Source: an uncultured Erysipelotrichaceae bacterium
GTDB taxonomy: Bacteria > Bacillota_I > Bacilli_A > RF39 > UBA660
Assembly (NCBI GenBank): GCA_902779035.1
Contig: CACZAH010000016.1
Span: 1 to 32,581, forward strand
Reading direction: 5' to 3'
DNA: 32,581 nt
Shown here: positions 24,488 to 32,089 of the stretch, one piece after another
How the letters are laid out: every line of letters starts with the position of its first letter
How positions within the stretch are numbered: position 1 is the stretch's first letter
Translations under genes and position numbers: made by a program
Notes under the pieces: generated by a model
What the model was told of the DNA's origin: nothing
The model's database searches: none
The model's input: the letters and a program-made list of their open reading frames with translations, nothing else

Positions 24488-25027
24488 ATGACAGGTTTGA
24501 TTATTATACTATTATTAATTATAACTATTTCTGTATGCTTAGTTGTATTTGTAACTACTTATAATCATTTTCAGGATTATATTATTAGAATTAATGAAGC
24601 TGAAGAGAGTATTGATGCAGTACTTAGAAAAAGATTTGATTTACTTAATAAATCTATTGGCATAATTAAAGCTAATACTAAAGAAGAAGATGTGCTAAGT
24701 ATAGTTAAAGATTTAAAGAGTAAAAAAATAACTAATTTTGAATTAGATAGAAAACTATATGATGCAATTAATGAATTTAATGAATATAAAGAGAAATATG
24801 AAAAATTAAAAACAAATGAAGCATACTTAAAAATAGATATTAATCTATTTGAATCAGAATCAGAAATAGTTGCACTAAGAAAATATTATAATGATATAAT
24901 TACAGATTATAATAAAATGGTTAAAAGTCTACCTTCTAATCTTGTCGCACTAATTAGAGGATATAAAACAAAAGCATACTTTGATGGTAATGAGATAGAT
25001 GTCCAAGGAACTGATTTTAATCTATAA
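24488..25027 (+). CDS. lemA: LemA family membrane protein
   Basis: 179 residues. One N-terminal transmembrane helix (about residues 3-26) is followed by a long helical cytoplasmic or external domain. The family pattern is present: AEESIDAVLRKRFDLLNKSI at the start of the bundle (equivalent of the VQRRADLIPNL motif), and near the end REYYN-type ALRKYYNDIITDYNKMVKSLPSNLVA followed by GYKTKAYF. LemA proteins are widespread, with unknown biochemical role; they are often paired with a TPM-domain or peptidase gene, absent here. It begins 53 bp after gerQ, behind that gene's terminator, and ends with its own terminator. Confidence 0.87.
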   Translation: MTGLIIILLLIITISVCLVVFVTTYNHFQDYIIRINEAEESIDAVLRKRFDLLNKSIGIIKANTKEEDVLSIVKDLKSKKITNFELDRKLYDAINEFNEYKEKYEKLKTNEAYLKIDINLFESESEIVALRKYYNDIITDYNKMVKSLPSNLVALIRGYKTKAYFDGNEIDVQGTDFNL

Positions 25028-25028
25028 G

Positions 25029-25054
25029 AAAAGGTTATTTGCGTAACCTTTTTT
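25029..25054 (+). terminator. lemA terminator
   Basis: AAAAGGTTA (25029-25037) / TAACCTTTT (25044-25052) with a TTTGCG loop and T-run. Confidence 0.8.
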
Positions 25055-25079
25055 AGTTTAATTAAATTTATATTGTTTA

Positions 25080-25712
25080 TTATAGTTTTATAATCTCAGC
25101 ATATAATAAATCATTACCAGTAATATCTGCCCAGTTTTTATCACCATAATCATAGTGCCAATACTCACTATCTAAATTAGTAAAACCAGCTTTAATCATA
25201 GAGTTATAAAGTATCATTCTATTATTATGAATACTAATACTTTTTAAATCTTTATAATCCTTATAGTAATTAGTATAAGTTTTATCACAAAACTCATCAA
25301 AGTTACAACCTAAATCTAAATACTCTCCGTTATACATAATGGTAACATCAACAGCTCCTCCCGTAGTATGAGCGGGTGGATTATCCTTATCTGGAATAGA
25401 TACAAACTTATTAATAAAATTATTTTTATCTAACTCACTATAGTTTTCTAAATGAAACTTCTTTTCTATTATTATAGAATACTTATCAAATAATTCTTTT
25501 TGTAGTTCTATTGGTCTATATCCATCAAGTATTACTAAAGTATATCCATCTGGTAGATAAGTTGCAGCTATCTTTAATCTTTCATATACTTCTTTCTTTA
25601 AATAACACTTATCTATTGCATTATCCATACCTAGTTTAGGATACCGCATATCTACTTTAATTAAATCACTATCATATACTTCTACTAAATCATAATATGA
25701 AAAAATATCCAT
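25080..25712 (-). CDS. D-alanyl-D-alanine dipeptidase (VanX/DdpX family)
   Basis: 210 residues from the ATG at 25712, which has GGAAGTG about 10 bp upstream; longer starts at 25730 and 25721 overlap that site. It is a zinc peptidase of the peptidase M15D group. The motifs are in order: LDGYRPIELQKEL (catalytic Arg), PAHTTGGAVDVTI (zinc ligands His and Asp of SxHxxGxAxD, with Ala in place of Ser), and EYWHYDYGD (catalytic Glu and zinc His of ExWH). It hydrolyses D-Ala-D-Ala, as in cell-wall dipeptide recycling. No vanH or vanA ligase genes are nearby, so there is no reason to read it as part of a glycopeptide-resistance cluster. It lacks a signal peptide, so acts in the cytoplasm. Confidence 0.9.
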   Translation of the reverse strand: MDIFSYYDLVEVYDSDLIKVDMRYPKLGMDNAIDKCYLKKEVYERLKIAATYLPDGYTLVILDGYRPIELQKELFDKYSIIIEKKFHLENYSELDKNNFINKFVSIPDKDNPPAHTTGGAVDVTIMYNGEYLDLGCNFDEFCDKTYTNYYKDYKDLKSISIHNNRMILYNSMIKAGFTNLDSEYWHYDYGDKNWADITGNDLLYAEIIKL

Positions 25713-25769
25713 TATAAACATCACTTCCATTCATTACTTAGTAATTACAAATTATTATTGAATATACAA

Positions 25770-27002
25770 TTAAACTAAATCTTCATTGTTTGCAATAAAC
25801 TTTACGATATTTACATTTCTTATTCCACCAACATTTTCATTTATAATTAAATCTAATAAAAATAAATATCTTGGATATAAATCTTTTATTTCATAAAATG
25901 GTGCATATTCTCTATTCTTTGTCTTATCATTTTCAATATTTTTTGAAACTTGTAGATAATAATAATTATCATTTCCTTGGCGAACGATAAAATCAACTTC
26001 TAAATTTCCTATCTTTCCTACACTCAAACTATAATTTTTACTAACTAAATAATTATGCAATATATTTTCAAGTACAGGACCATAATTAATTCTATTATCA
26101 GTATTTAACGAATAATATATACTTAAATCAGCAAGATAATATTTTTTTTCTCCCTTTAAAACTTGTTTAGATTTTATATCAAAATTTTCACAAGGATATA
26201 ATATTTTGGCATTAATTAATATATCAATATATCTTTCAATAGTTCTATAATCAATTTTTTCATTAAGTCCCTCATAATATTTAACTATACTATTAACAGA
26301 CATTTCGCTGCCAAAATTATTAATTACATATTTTAATACACTTTCAAACATCTCACGATTTTTAATTTTTTCATTACTTTTAATATCTTTTTCAAAAATA
26401 TCATTTAAAACATTTTTTACATATGCTATTTGCGATTCATAATCATCATAATTTAATAAACCTGGAAACCCTCCAATTTTAATATATTTTTCAAACTCTT
26501 CATATATTGAATCAACATGTTTATCTAATTCTTTTTTCATTTCGATATACTCGTAAAAACTAAGTGGTAACATTTCTATTTCTATTTTTCTTCCAGTTAG
26601 TTTTGTTATTAAATCCCCACTTAGTAAATAAGAATTTGAACCTGTAATAAAAATTGAATAATTCCCATCTAATCTATAACTTTCAATAACTGGTTCAAAG
26701 TTCTTAATATTTTGAATCTCATCAATAAAAATATATTTAAACTCATCATCAGTTAATTTAGACTCTAATAAATTTTCTAGTTCTTCAGGTGTACTAATAT
26801 TTTTATATGGTTTTTTATCAAGTTTTATAAAAATTATATTTTTATCTTCAATACCAGTTTCTTTTAACTCCGTAACAATCATATCTAATAGAGTTGATTT
26901 GCCACATCTTCTAATACCAGTAATAACTTTTATCATTTCTGAATCATTATAAAATCCTCTAATTTTTTTTAAATACGTTTCTCTTTTATAAATTTTATTC
27001 AC
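25770..27002 (-). CDS. AAA ATPase with DUF4143-type C-terminus (second copy)
   Basis: 410 residues from a GTG at 27002. GGAGATGAT stands 8 bp upstream, and the protein then begins with the typical NKIYKRETYLKKIRGF; an ATG at 27041 lies upstream of the promoter -10. Walker A is VITGIRRCGKSTLLDMI, Walker B YIFIDEIQNI, and sensor IFITGSNSYLLSG. The C-terminal DUF4143 part has YYLADLSIYYSLN and ends with LEVDFIVRQGNDNYYYLQVSKN, a nuclease-like D...QxxK pattern with Gln where Glu is usual. It is only distantly like the copy at 7846-9129 and of the other common subtype (IRRCGKST versus PKYCGKT). Its role is unknown. A 17-bp perfect inverted repeat abuts its promoter. Confidence 0.88.
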   Translation of the reverse strand: MNKIYKRETYLKKIRGFYNDSEMIKVITGIRRCGKSTLLDMIVTELKETGIEDKNIIFIKLDKKPYKNISTPEELENLLESKLTDDEFKYIFIDEIQNIKNFEPVIESYRLDGNYSIFITGSNSYLLSGDLITKLTGRKIEIEMLPLSFYEYIEMKKELDKHVDSIYEEFEKYIKIGGFPGLLNYDDYESQIAYVKNVLNDIFEKDIKSNEKIKNREMFESVLKYVINNFGSEMSVNSIVKYYEGLNEKIDYRTIERYIDILINAKILYPCENFDIKSKQVLKGEKKYYLADLSIYYSLNTDNRINYGPVLENILHNYLVSKNYSLSVGKIGNLEVDFIVRQGNDNYYYLQVSKNIENDKTKNREYAPFYEIKDLYPRYLFLLDLIINENVGGIRNVNIVKFIANNEDLV

Positions 27003-27020
27003 ACTATCATCTCCAAAATA

Positions 27021-27049
27021 ATTATACATCTTCAGTTTCAAAATATCAA
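27021..27049 (-). promoter_or_regulatory. Promoter of the second ATPase
   Basis: Minus strand: TTGATA (27044-27049), a 17-bp spacer, then TATAAT (27021-27026). The -35 touches the first base of the 17-bp inverted repeat. The leader to the GTG start is only about 12 bases and still holds GGAG. Confidence 0.65.
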
Positions 27050-27107
27050 GTTATCAACGGTAAAACACTAAAAAACAGTAAAAATAAACATTTTACCGTT
27101 GATAACT
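27049..27107. repeat. Perfect 17-bp inverted repeat with 25-bp spacer
   Basis: AGTTATCAACGGTAAAA (27049-27065) and its exact complement TTTTACCGTTGATAACT (27091-27107). It fills the gap between the SDR stop codon (27115) and the ATPase promoter. It lacks a T-run after the stem, so it is a poor intrinsic terminator for the SDR operon. A two-site operator or the ends of a tiny mobile element are alternatives. Confidence 0.9.
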
Positions 27108-27114
27108 GCCATTT

Positions 27115-27873
27115 TTATACACAAGTATAACCTCCATCTATAGGTAGTATTACTCCTGTTACATAACTTGCTTCGCAACTTGCAAGAAATATCGCACCTG
27201 CATTAAGTTCACCTGACACGCCATATCTTTGCATAGGCACAGTACTCTTCATATATGTTTTAAACTCAGCAGTATCAAGTACATCTTTAGTAAGTTCAGT
27301 CTCAAAGTATCCAGGACATATAGCATTACAAGTAATATTATATTTAGCCAGTTCTGCAGCAACCGCTCTTGTAAAGTTTACAACTCCACCTTTAGCAGCA
27401 TGATATGCAACTGTTGATAAAGCTTTATTTCCAACGAGTCCATAAATAGATGAAATGTTTATAATTCTACCATAATTATTCTTTTTCATGATATTCGCAA
27501 ATGCCCGAGTTACTTTAAAGACACTAGTAAGGTCTGTATTTACAGTAAAATCCCATTCTTCATCAGTCATATCAAGTACTCCTGCATCTTTAGATGCTCC
27601 TGCACAGTTAACAAGAATATCGACTTTACCAAATTTATTCTCTACTTCAATACATGACTCGTTTATATCTTCTATACTAGTTACATCACATTTAATTGGC
27701 AAAACTTTTACATTATACTTTTCTAGTTCATCTTTCAATTCATTTAATCTATCTATTCTTCTTGCCATTATTACAATATCCGCACCTTGCATAGCAAAGG
27801 CCTTACTCATCTGTCTACCTAGTCCACTGGATGCCCCTGTAATAACAGCTACTCTACCAGTTAAATCAAACAT
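27115..27873 (-). CDS. Short-chain dehydrogenase/reductase (FabG-like)
   Basis: 252 residues. Classical SDR fold binding NAD(P)H: TGASSGLGRQM (TGxxxGxG) near residue 14, NCAGASK (NNAG position), catalytic Ser in NISSIYGLVG, and Tyr-x-x-x-Lys in YHAAKGG. The C-terminus YVTGVILPIDGGYTCV is typical of 3-oxoacyl-ACP reductase and gluconate 5-dehydrogenase relatives. The substrate is undetermined; FabG is possible, but no other fatty-acid genes are near, and gluconate- or ribitol-type oxidoreductases look as similar. It starts 3 bp after trxB and is the last gene of the redox operon. The 17-bp inverted repeat follows its stop. Confidence 0.88.
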   Translation of the reverse strand: MFDLTGRVAVITGASSGLGRQMSKAFAMQGADIVIMARRIDRLNELKDELEKYNVKVLPIKCDVTSIEDINESCIEVENKFGKVDILVNCAGASKDAGVLDMTDEEWDFTVNTDLTSVFKVTRAFANIMKKNNYGRIINISSIYGLVGNKALSTVAYHAAKGGVVNFTRAVAAELAKYNITCNAICPGYFETELTKDVLDTAEFKTYMKSTVPMQRYGVSGELNAGAIFLASCEASYVTGVILPIDGGYTCV

Positions 27874-27876
27874 AAA

Positions 27877-28779
27877 TCACATCCTATTTATATATTTTAT
27901 TGCATTTGTAGCAGCAATTGCTCCATCTGATGTTGCAGTTACTAACTGACGTAATGTTTTTACGCGTGCATCTCCTGCCACAAATATTCCTTCGACATTT
28001 GTTTTACAATCTTCTAATGCGTTTATATACCCAGTCGAATCAACATTTATTATCTTAGTAAAATTAGCATTCTCGGGAATTCTACCTATCGCAACAAATA
28101 AAGCAGATGCATCTATTTTTCTAGTATTACTATCTTTATCAGTAACTTCAATACCCTCTAAATAATCACTACCAATTAACTTAGTAACATTACTATTATA
28201 GATAAATTCAACATTAGACTTATCTTTTAACTCTTCTATAGATTTATCTTCACCTCTAAAAGTATCTCTTCTATGTATTACATATACTTTTTTTACTATA
28301 TCAGATAGATATAATGCATCTTCTAAAGCAGTATTACCACCACCTACTACAGCTACATCTTTATTTTTAAAGAATGCTCCATCACATGTCGCACAATAAG
28401 ATATACCTTTACCAATTAGTTCATCTTCCCTATCTATGCCAAGTTTTCTAATGCCACATCCAGTTGCGATAATAATACTTTTACATTTATATTCATTATC
28501 TTTAGTAATTACTTTTTTTATATCACCATCTATAATATTAATAGCCTTCTCAATCTTAATCTCCGCACCTAATTCTAGTGCTTGATTATAACAATTGGTT
28601 GCGAAATCAAAGCCATTTATATGGGGAGTAGCTGGATAATTCTCTATATCAAGAGTATTGATTATCTGTCCACCATAAGCATTTGCCTCTAAAACTAACA
28701 CTTTTTTTCTTGCACGAGTTCCATATATTGCAGCAGTAAGTCCAGCAGGACCCGCACCTATTATAATAATATCATACAT
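27877..28779 (-). CDS. trxB: Thioredoxin reductase
   Basis: 300 residues from the ATG at 28779; GAGGG lies 5 bp upstream inside the end of trxA, while the ATG at 28791 lies before that site. It is an FAD enzyme passing electrons from NAD(P)H to thioredoxin. The FAD-binding GAGPAGLTAAIYGTRA, the redox pair CATCDG (Cys-x-x-Cys), the NAD(P)H-binding VVGGGNTALEDALYL with HRRDTFRG, and the closing FVAGDARVKTLRQL are all intact. HRRDxFR favours NADPH use as in classical enzymes. It ends in TGA. Confidence 0.96.
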   Translation of the reverse strand: MYDIIIIGAGPAGLTAAIYGTRARKKVLVLEANAYGGQIINTLDIENYPATPHINGFDFATNCYNQALELGAEIKIEKAINIIDGDIKKVITKDNEYKCKSIIIATGCGIRKLGIDREDELIGKGISYCATCDGAFFKNKDVAVVGGGNTALEDALYLSDIVKKVYVIHRRDTFRGEDKSIEELKDKSNVEFIYNSNVTKLIGSDYLEGIEVTDKDSNTRKIDASALFVAIGRIPENANFTKIINVDSTGYINALEDCKTNVEGIFVAGDARVKTLRQLVTATSDGAIAATNAIKYINRM

Positions 28780-28780
28780 A

Positions 28781-29092
28781 CTATCCCTCAATTAATTTTT
28801 CTAATTCTTCTTTATTTTTAAAGCCAATACTTCTATCACCTTCAACTCCATCTTTAAATTTAACTACACATGGAATTGATGAAATACCATAAGACATTGA
28901 AAGCTCTTCAGCATCATCAACATTAATAGATACAATTTTTACGTCTTTTTCCTCTTCAGCAATACTCTCTAACACTGGTCTTAACATTTTACACGGACCA
29001 CACCAATTAGCGTAAAAATCAACTAGTACTACCCCTTTACTATTTAATACCTCTTCATTAAAATTATCTTTACTTATCTCTTTTACCTTCAT
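28781..29092 (-). CDS. trxA: Thioredoxin
   Basis: 103 residues from the ATG at 29092, 7 bp after AAGGAG; the earlier ATG at 29098 is one base from that site. The active site FYANWCGPCKMLRPVLE has the canonical Trp-Cys-Gly-Pro-Cys, and the cis-proline lies in GISSIPCVVKF. The Cys right after that proline is unusual for thioredoxins, where Thr or small residues are more common. It reduces disulphides in the cytoplasm and receives electrons from the adjacent trxB product. It overlaps the end of ohrR by 23 bp, so expression is tied to the regulator gene. Confidence 0.95.
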   Translation of the reverse strand: MKVKEISKDNFNEEVLNSKGVVLVDFYANWCGPCKMLRPVLESIAEEEKDVKIVSINVDDAEELSMSYGISSIPCVVKFKDGVEGDRSIGFKNKEELEKLIEG

Positions 29093-29531
29093 AATCATTC
29101 TCCTTCACATTTAATAATACTTTATATATAAGTGAATATAAAGTTTTTATATCACTATCACTTAAATTAATACGCTTACCTATTTTACTAGGGATATCTA
29201 TAGCCTTGCATCTAAGGTTAATTCCCTCCTTAGTTAATTTAATAACTAAATTTCTCTCATCAGTAAAACTTCTATTTCTTTCTATATAACCCTTTAACTC
29301 TAACTTTTTTAAAAGTGGTGTTAGAGTGCTTGAATCAAGCATCAAAGTTTTACCTAAATCTTTTAAATTAGATTCCTCTACTTCCCAAAAATACATCATA
29401 ACAATATACTGTGTATAAGTTAGATTAATTTCATTTAATAATGGTGTATACTTTCTAATTATTTCTTTTGAACATAAATAAATAGGAAAACACAACTGAT
29501 TTTTAAGTTTTAAACTATCATACTTATCCAT
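29070..29531 (-). CDS. MarR-family peroxide sensor, OhrR-like
   Basis: 153 residues. The N-terminus KLKNQLCFPIYLCSKEIIRKY matches OhrR. The reactive cysteine sits at position 14 in NQLCFPIY, and a second Cys at 20 could form a disulphide. The winged helix follows: LTYTQYIVMMYFWE, LGKTLMLDSSTLTPLLKKLELKGYIER and the wing RSFTDERNLVIKLT. OhrR represses organic-hydroperoxide defence genes until its Cys is oxidised. Here it stands 9 bp after gpx and before trxA-trxB. An OhrR-box-like dyad lies in the gpx leader, so the whole operon is probably autoregulated by it. It differs from the classical arrangement in that the target is a Gpx rather than OhrA. Confidence 0.88.
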   Translation of the reverse strand: MDKYDSLKLKNQLCFPIYLCSKEIIRKYTPLLNEINLTYTQYIVMMYFWEVEESNLKDLGKTLMLDSSTLTPLLKKLELKGYIERNRSFTDERNLVIKLTKEGINLRCKAIDIPSKIGKRINLSDSDIKTLYSLIYKVLLNVKENDYEGKRDK

Positions 29532-29540
29532 TATTACTCA

Positions 29541-30089
29541 CTATTCACTAAGTAATTTAACTATATCATCCTCAAATTTCATAGGATCACTAGTAGGATC
29601 ATAACGTTTAACTACATTACCTTTTCTATCTACTAAAAACTTAGTAAAGTTCCATCTAATATCTCCTTTTTTAGTAGCTGTCTTACTTATTTTGTCTATT
29701 GCTTTCATTGCCATCTTATTCTTTAACCCTTTTACATTCTCATCAGGAATACTCTTTTTCAAATAAGTATAAAGTGGTTCTTCATTATCCCCGTTTACTT
29801 CAGTTTTTGCCATCTGATCAAACTGTGTTTGATATTTAGCAGTACAGAAATCATGTATTTCATCTGTTGTACCAGGCGCTTGATGACCAAACTGATTACA
29901 TGGAAAATCAAGTATTTCAAATCCTTTATCGTGATAATGCTCATATAAATACTCTAAACCTTTATATTGTGGTGTGAATCCACAACCTGTAGCTGTATTT
30001 ACAATAAGTAATACCTTACCTTTATAATCACTCATTAGTATTTCCTTATTACTTCTATCAGTTATCTTATAATCATATATACTTTTCAT
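29541..30089 (-). CDS. Glutathione peroxidase family thiol peroxidase
   Basis: 182 residues. The peroxidatic residue is Cys36 in NTATGCGFTPQYKGLE, in place of the selenocysteine of animal enzymes. The Gln and Trp-Asn of the catalytic tetrad are in the LDFPCNQFGHQAPG and DIRWNFTKFLVD blocks; Cys in FPCNQ may act as resolving residue. Bacterial Gpx of this kind usually take electrons from thioredoxin, which fits the trxA and trxB genes downstream. It is the first gene of the operon, behind a TTGACA-17-TAAAAT promoter and an OhrR-box-like site. AGGAG stands 5 bp before the ATG. Confidence 0.94.
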   Translation of the reverse strand: MKSIYDYKITDRSNKEILMSDYKGKVLLIVNTATGCGFTPQYKGLEYLYEHYHDKGFEILDFPCNQFGHQAPGTTDEIHDFCTAKYQTQFDQMAKTEVNGDNEEPLYTYLKKSIPDENVKGLKNKMAMKAIDKISKTATKKGDIRWNFTKFLVDRKGNVVKRYDPTSDPMKFEDDIVKLLSE

Positions 30090-30105
30090 AGTTTCTCCTA
30101 GTCTT

Positions 30106-30158
30106 CACAATTAATTTGTATACGATTAAATTTTAACAATAATAATTTCCATTGTCAA
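30106..30158 (-). promoter_or_regulatory. Promoter and OhrR-box-like operator of the redox operon
   Basis: Minus strand: TTGACA (30153-30158), a 17-bp spacer, then TAAAAT (30130-30135). Just past the start is TACAA-ATTAA-TTGTG (30106-30120). This matches the arms of the B. subtilis OhrR site (TACAATTAAATTGTA, recalled) at nine of ten outer positions. Binding there would block transcription. Confidence 0.7.
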
Positions 30159-30170
30159 TATAACAAAAGA

Positions 30171-30207
30171 AAAAAATAAATCGATATATGTAATCAATTT
30201 ATTTTTT
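30171..30207 (-). terminator. Sortase gene terminator
   Basis: A 15-bp A/T-rich stem (30171-30185 with 30193-30207) around a 7-base loop includes the sortase stop codon. A T-rich tail (TTTTTTTCTTTTG) forms the end on the minus strand. Confidence 0.7.
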
Positions 30208-30951
30208 AACTATACTTATTAATTTTGCATGTAAAACCATCCTATCCGTATCATTATAACAACTAGATAGTGTAATTATATTATCATTAGTGTTAACATC
30301 AATATTAAAATCATATATACTTCTACCTTTAATAAGATTAATAAAACTATTATATTCTTCATTGCTGTTAAAATTAGTTTTAATATAATCATCTGTTTCT
30401 TTAACTCGATATATACTAAATACTTGCCACTTAGTACTATAATAATCATTAGAATACTGTAAAATATAATTATCTGGATTAGTATACCACTCTTCTTTAA
30501 TTACCTTTCTAAGTGAGCCAAACATAGTATTATCTAATCTTCCATGAGCATAAAGGATAGTATTAGTATCAAAGTTATCATTGTGATTCCTATAATCCAT
30601 AAATACCCACCCAGCTTTATTATTAGACTTATCAAATGTATGATTTAAATAAAATGTATTATTAGTAGTCTGTACTACAGGATAATTAATATTAGTATTA
30701 TTTACTTTAATATAACCTACAGTATCACTATTTATTTTTTTTAAATCATTTAAATCAACATTAATTAAACCAGATTCAGTATTATCTTCAATTATTTCAA
30801 TACTAGTATTATCTTCAATAATACTTTCCATCTCATTAGTTTTCTTATTATCTTTAAACCAATAATAAATGTTTTTAACTGATATAAATAGTAAAATAAA
30901 TAAACATATAAGTATTATATAAAATATAAAATTTACAAATCTTCTCTTCAT
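30199..30951 (-). CDS. srtB: Class B sortase
   Basis: 250 residues from the ATG at 30951 (MKRRFVNF); an ATG at 30966 is possible, and neither has a strong ribosome site. A basic N-terminus and one transmembrane helix (about 5-27) anchor it with the catalytic domain outside. The sortase triad is seen as His in LYAHGRLDNTMFGSL, Cys in ITLSSCYND (TLxTC-type signature) and Arg in TDRMVLHAKL. The extra helices around EEYNSFINLIKG are typical of class B. Class B enzymes attach haem-uptake, pilin or spore-associated proteins to peptidoglycan. No LPxTG- or NPxTN-bearing substrate is evident in the window. It follows divIC with a terminator between. Confidence 0.9.
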   Translation of the reverse strand: MKRRFVNFIFYIILICLFILLFISVKNIYYWFKDNKKTNEMESIIEDNTSIEIIEDNTESGLINVDLNDLKKINSDTVGYIKVNNTNINYPVVQTTNNTFYLNHTFDKSNNKAGWVFMDYRNHNDNFDTNTILYAHGRLDNTMFGSLRKVIKEEWYTNPDNYILQYSNDYYSTKWQVFSIYRVKETDDYIKTNFNSNEEYNSFINLIKGRSIYDFNIDVNTNDNIITLSSCYNDTDRMVLHAKLISIVKK

Positions 30952-30985
30952 ATTATCACAACACAATTATATACTAAAATTTCAA

Positions 30986-31011
30986 AAAAATAAATATCAC
31001 TATTTATTTTT
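30986..31011 (-). terminator. divIC terminator
   Basis: AAAAATAAATA (30986-30996) and TATTTATTTTT (31001-31011) form an 11-bp stem with a 4-base loop overlapping the divIC stop codon. T-run on the minus strand. Confidence 0.7.
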
Positions 31012-31425
31012 CTTACCACCTCTTATTATAACTGATGTAAATATAACTACTACAAATACTCCAAGACCAATTATTACATAATTAACTTTAATGTTACTTT
31101 CTACCTTCTTAATCTTTTTATCTTTATCTTTAAGTTTAATTATGTATTCGCCATCTTTAGAATAAGAATAGTTTTCTCTTGCATAACTTGCTAGATACTC
31201 TGGATCATTCAACTGCTCAATTTTAACATTTAAATCTTTTTCTTCTTGTTTTAAGTTTTTATATTCTTCTTTTAAATTAGCTTCTTCTACTTTTAATTTA
31301 TGTATTTCATATAATTCATAGCACAAGCAAAAAAAGAAGTATATAATACATATAAGTGACAAAACACCAAACACCCTAAGTCTTCTTACTGTTGATTTTG
31401 CAACTTTTCTTTTATGACTAGCCAT
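31000..31425 (-). CDS. divIC: Septum formation initiator, DivIC/FtsB family
   Basis: 141 residues. A basic cytoplasmic N-terminus (KRKVAKSTVRRLR), a transmembrane helix (about 17-36), then a coiled coil (LKVEEANLKEEYKNLKQEEKDLNVKIEQL) and the family motif NDPEYLASYARENYSYSKDGEYIIKL. Unusually it continues into a second hydrophobic helix (NYVIIGLGVFVVVIFTSVII) and a basic tail, which ordinary DivIC lacks. DivIC acts in the FtsL-DivIB-DivIC complex that activates septal wall synthesis. Position right after yabP-yabQ is as in B. subtilis yabP-yabQ-divIC. A GGTGATG site precedes the ATG. Confidence 0.88.
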   Translation of the reverse strand: MASHKRKVAKSTVRRLRVFGVLSLICIIYFFFCLCYELYEIHKLKVEEANLKEEYKNLKQEEKDLNVKIEQLNDPEYLASYARENYSYSKDGEYIIKLKDKDKKIKKVESNIKVNYVIIGLGVFVVVIFTSVIIRGGKKNK

Positions 31426-31446
31426 AGCATCACCATATTAACTATA

Positions 31447-31734
31447 TCACCTTTTTATATTTTTTGCAATTAACATGATAAGTATATCATAACTAATAAA
31501 TCCTATTACTATTGCAAGTATTGAATACAAGTGAAATATAACATAGCCTATTTTATCTATGGCAATAAAATATATAATAGCCATTAAAAGTATAAATAAA
31601 AAAGATAGTATTATTTGATAAAGCTTATTAGTCTTTCTAATTAATGGATATAATATGTCTAATGCAATAGAGAATAAAAATCCATATATTAAAGAAAAGA
31701 CTAGTAATTTAATTTGAATATTTAAACTAATCAT
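31447..31734 (-). CDS. yabQ: Spore cortex biosynthesis protein YabQ
   Basis: 95 residues, shorter than the B. subtilis protein (about 210). Three to four hydrophobic helices are visible: IQIKLLVFSLIYGFLFSIAL, IILSFLFILLMAIIYFIAI, and VIFHLYSILAIVIGFISYDI. The pattern of a first helix ending in a short YPL loop, then an IRKTNK basic turn, fits the YabQ family. YabQ is a mother-cell membrane protein needed for spore cortex formation. Identification relies on this topology and on overlap by 4 bp with yabP and closeness to divIC, the conserved order. Confidence 0.85.
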   Translation of the reverse strand: MISLNIQIKLLVFSLIYGFLFSIALDILYPLIRKTNKLYQIILSFLFILLMAIIYFIAIDKIGYVIFHLYSILAIVIGFISYDILIMLIAKNIKR

Positions 31735-32015
31735 TTAAATAAATTACTAAATATACTTTCTTCTTTATTCTTCTTTTTTACATTATCGCTATATATAATA
31801 CTATCTATTTTACCTTTAATAGCTACATCTCCTTGATAAGTATCAAGTTTAATAATCTCTAAACCACTACCCTTAATATTCATAAATCCCATAATAGTAT
31901 CAAGCATAAACTCAGACTCATTAAAATTATCAATCTTTTTAACACCACTAATATTAATACTACTACGTTTAACAATATTTACTGTATGATTTCCTGTAAT
32001 TATTTCCTTGTCCAT
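31731..32015 (-). CDS. yabP: Sporulation protein YabP
   Basis: 94 residues from the ATG at 32015, where GGAGG lies 6 bp upstream; a GTG at 32027 would place the ribosome site inside the gene. YabP/YqfC family, a small beta-rich sporulation protein: NHTVNIVKRSSINISGVKKIDNFN and the pattern EFMLDTIMGFMNIKGSGLEI with a closing DVAIKGKIDSIIYS. It is a sigma-E-dependent gene in B. subtilis, of uncertain mechanism but required for normal spore envelope formation in some species. The yabP stop overlaps the yabQ start (ATGA). Confidence 0.88.
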   Translation of the reverse strand: MDKEIITGNHTVNIVKRSSINISGVKKIDNFNESEFMLDTIMGFMNIKGSGLEIIKLDTYQGDVAIKGKIDSIIYSDNVKKKNKEESIFSNLFK

Positions 32016-32030
32016 ATTTGCCTCCACTAC

Positions 32031-32058
32031 AATATATGCAAGAGATATTATTATATGA
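32031..32058 (-). promoter_or_regulatory. Possible sigma-E-like promoter of yabP-yabQ
   Basis: Minus strand: TCATATA (32052-32058), a 13-bp spacer, then CATATATT (32031-32038). This is a weak fit to KMATATT-N14-15-CATACAMT, one base short in spacing. It lies between the spoVG terminator and the yabP ribosome site, where a promoter is needed. Confidence 0.35.
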
Positions 32059-32089
32059 AAAAAACAAACTACTTATTAGTCTGTTTTTT
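32058..32089 (-). terminator. spoVG terminator
   Basis: An A-rich arm and T-rich arm (about 32058-32071 and 32077-32089) pair around CTTAT, with one G-U pair and a seven-T tail on the minus strand. It separates spoVG from yabP. Confidence 0.65.

Noticed and set aside
25080-25712. Vancomycin resistance cluster
   Set aside because: Only a VanX-family dipeptidase is present; no VanH dehydrogenase, D-Ala-D-Lac ligase or VanRS pair flanks it.
27488-27949. Plus-strand open frame of 153 codons opposite the SDR and trxB genes
   Set aside because: It is antisense to well-conserved enzymes, lacks a ribosome site, and its composition mirrors theirs; the same holds for the other frames antisense to SNF2, prmC, clpP, gapA and the dockerin gene.
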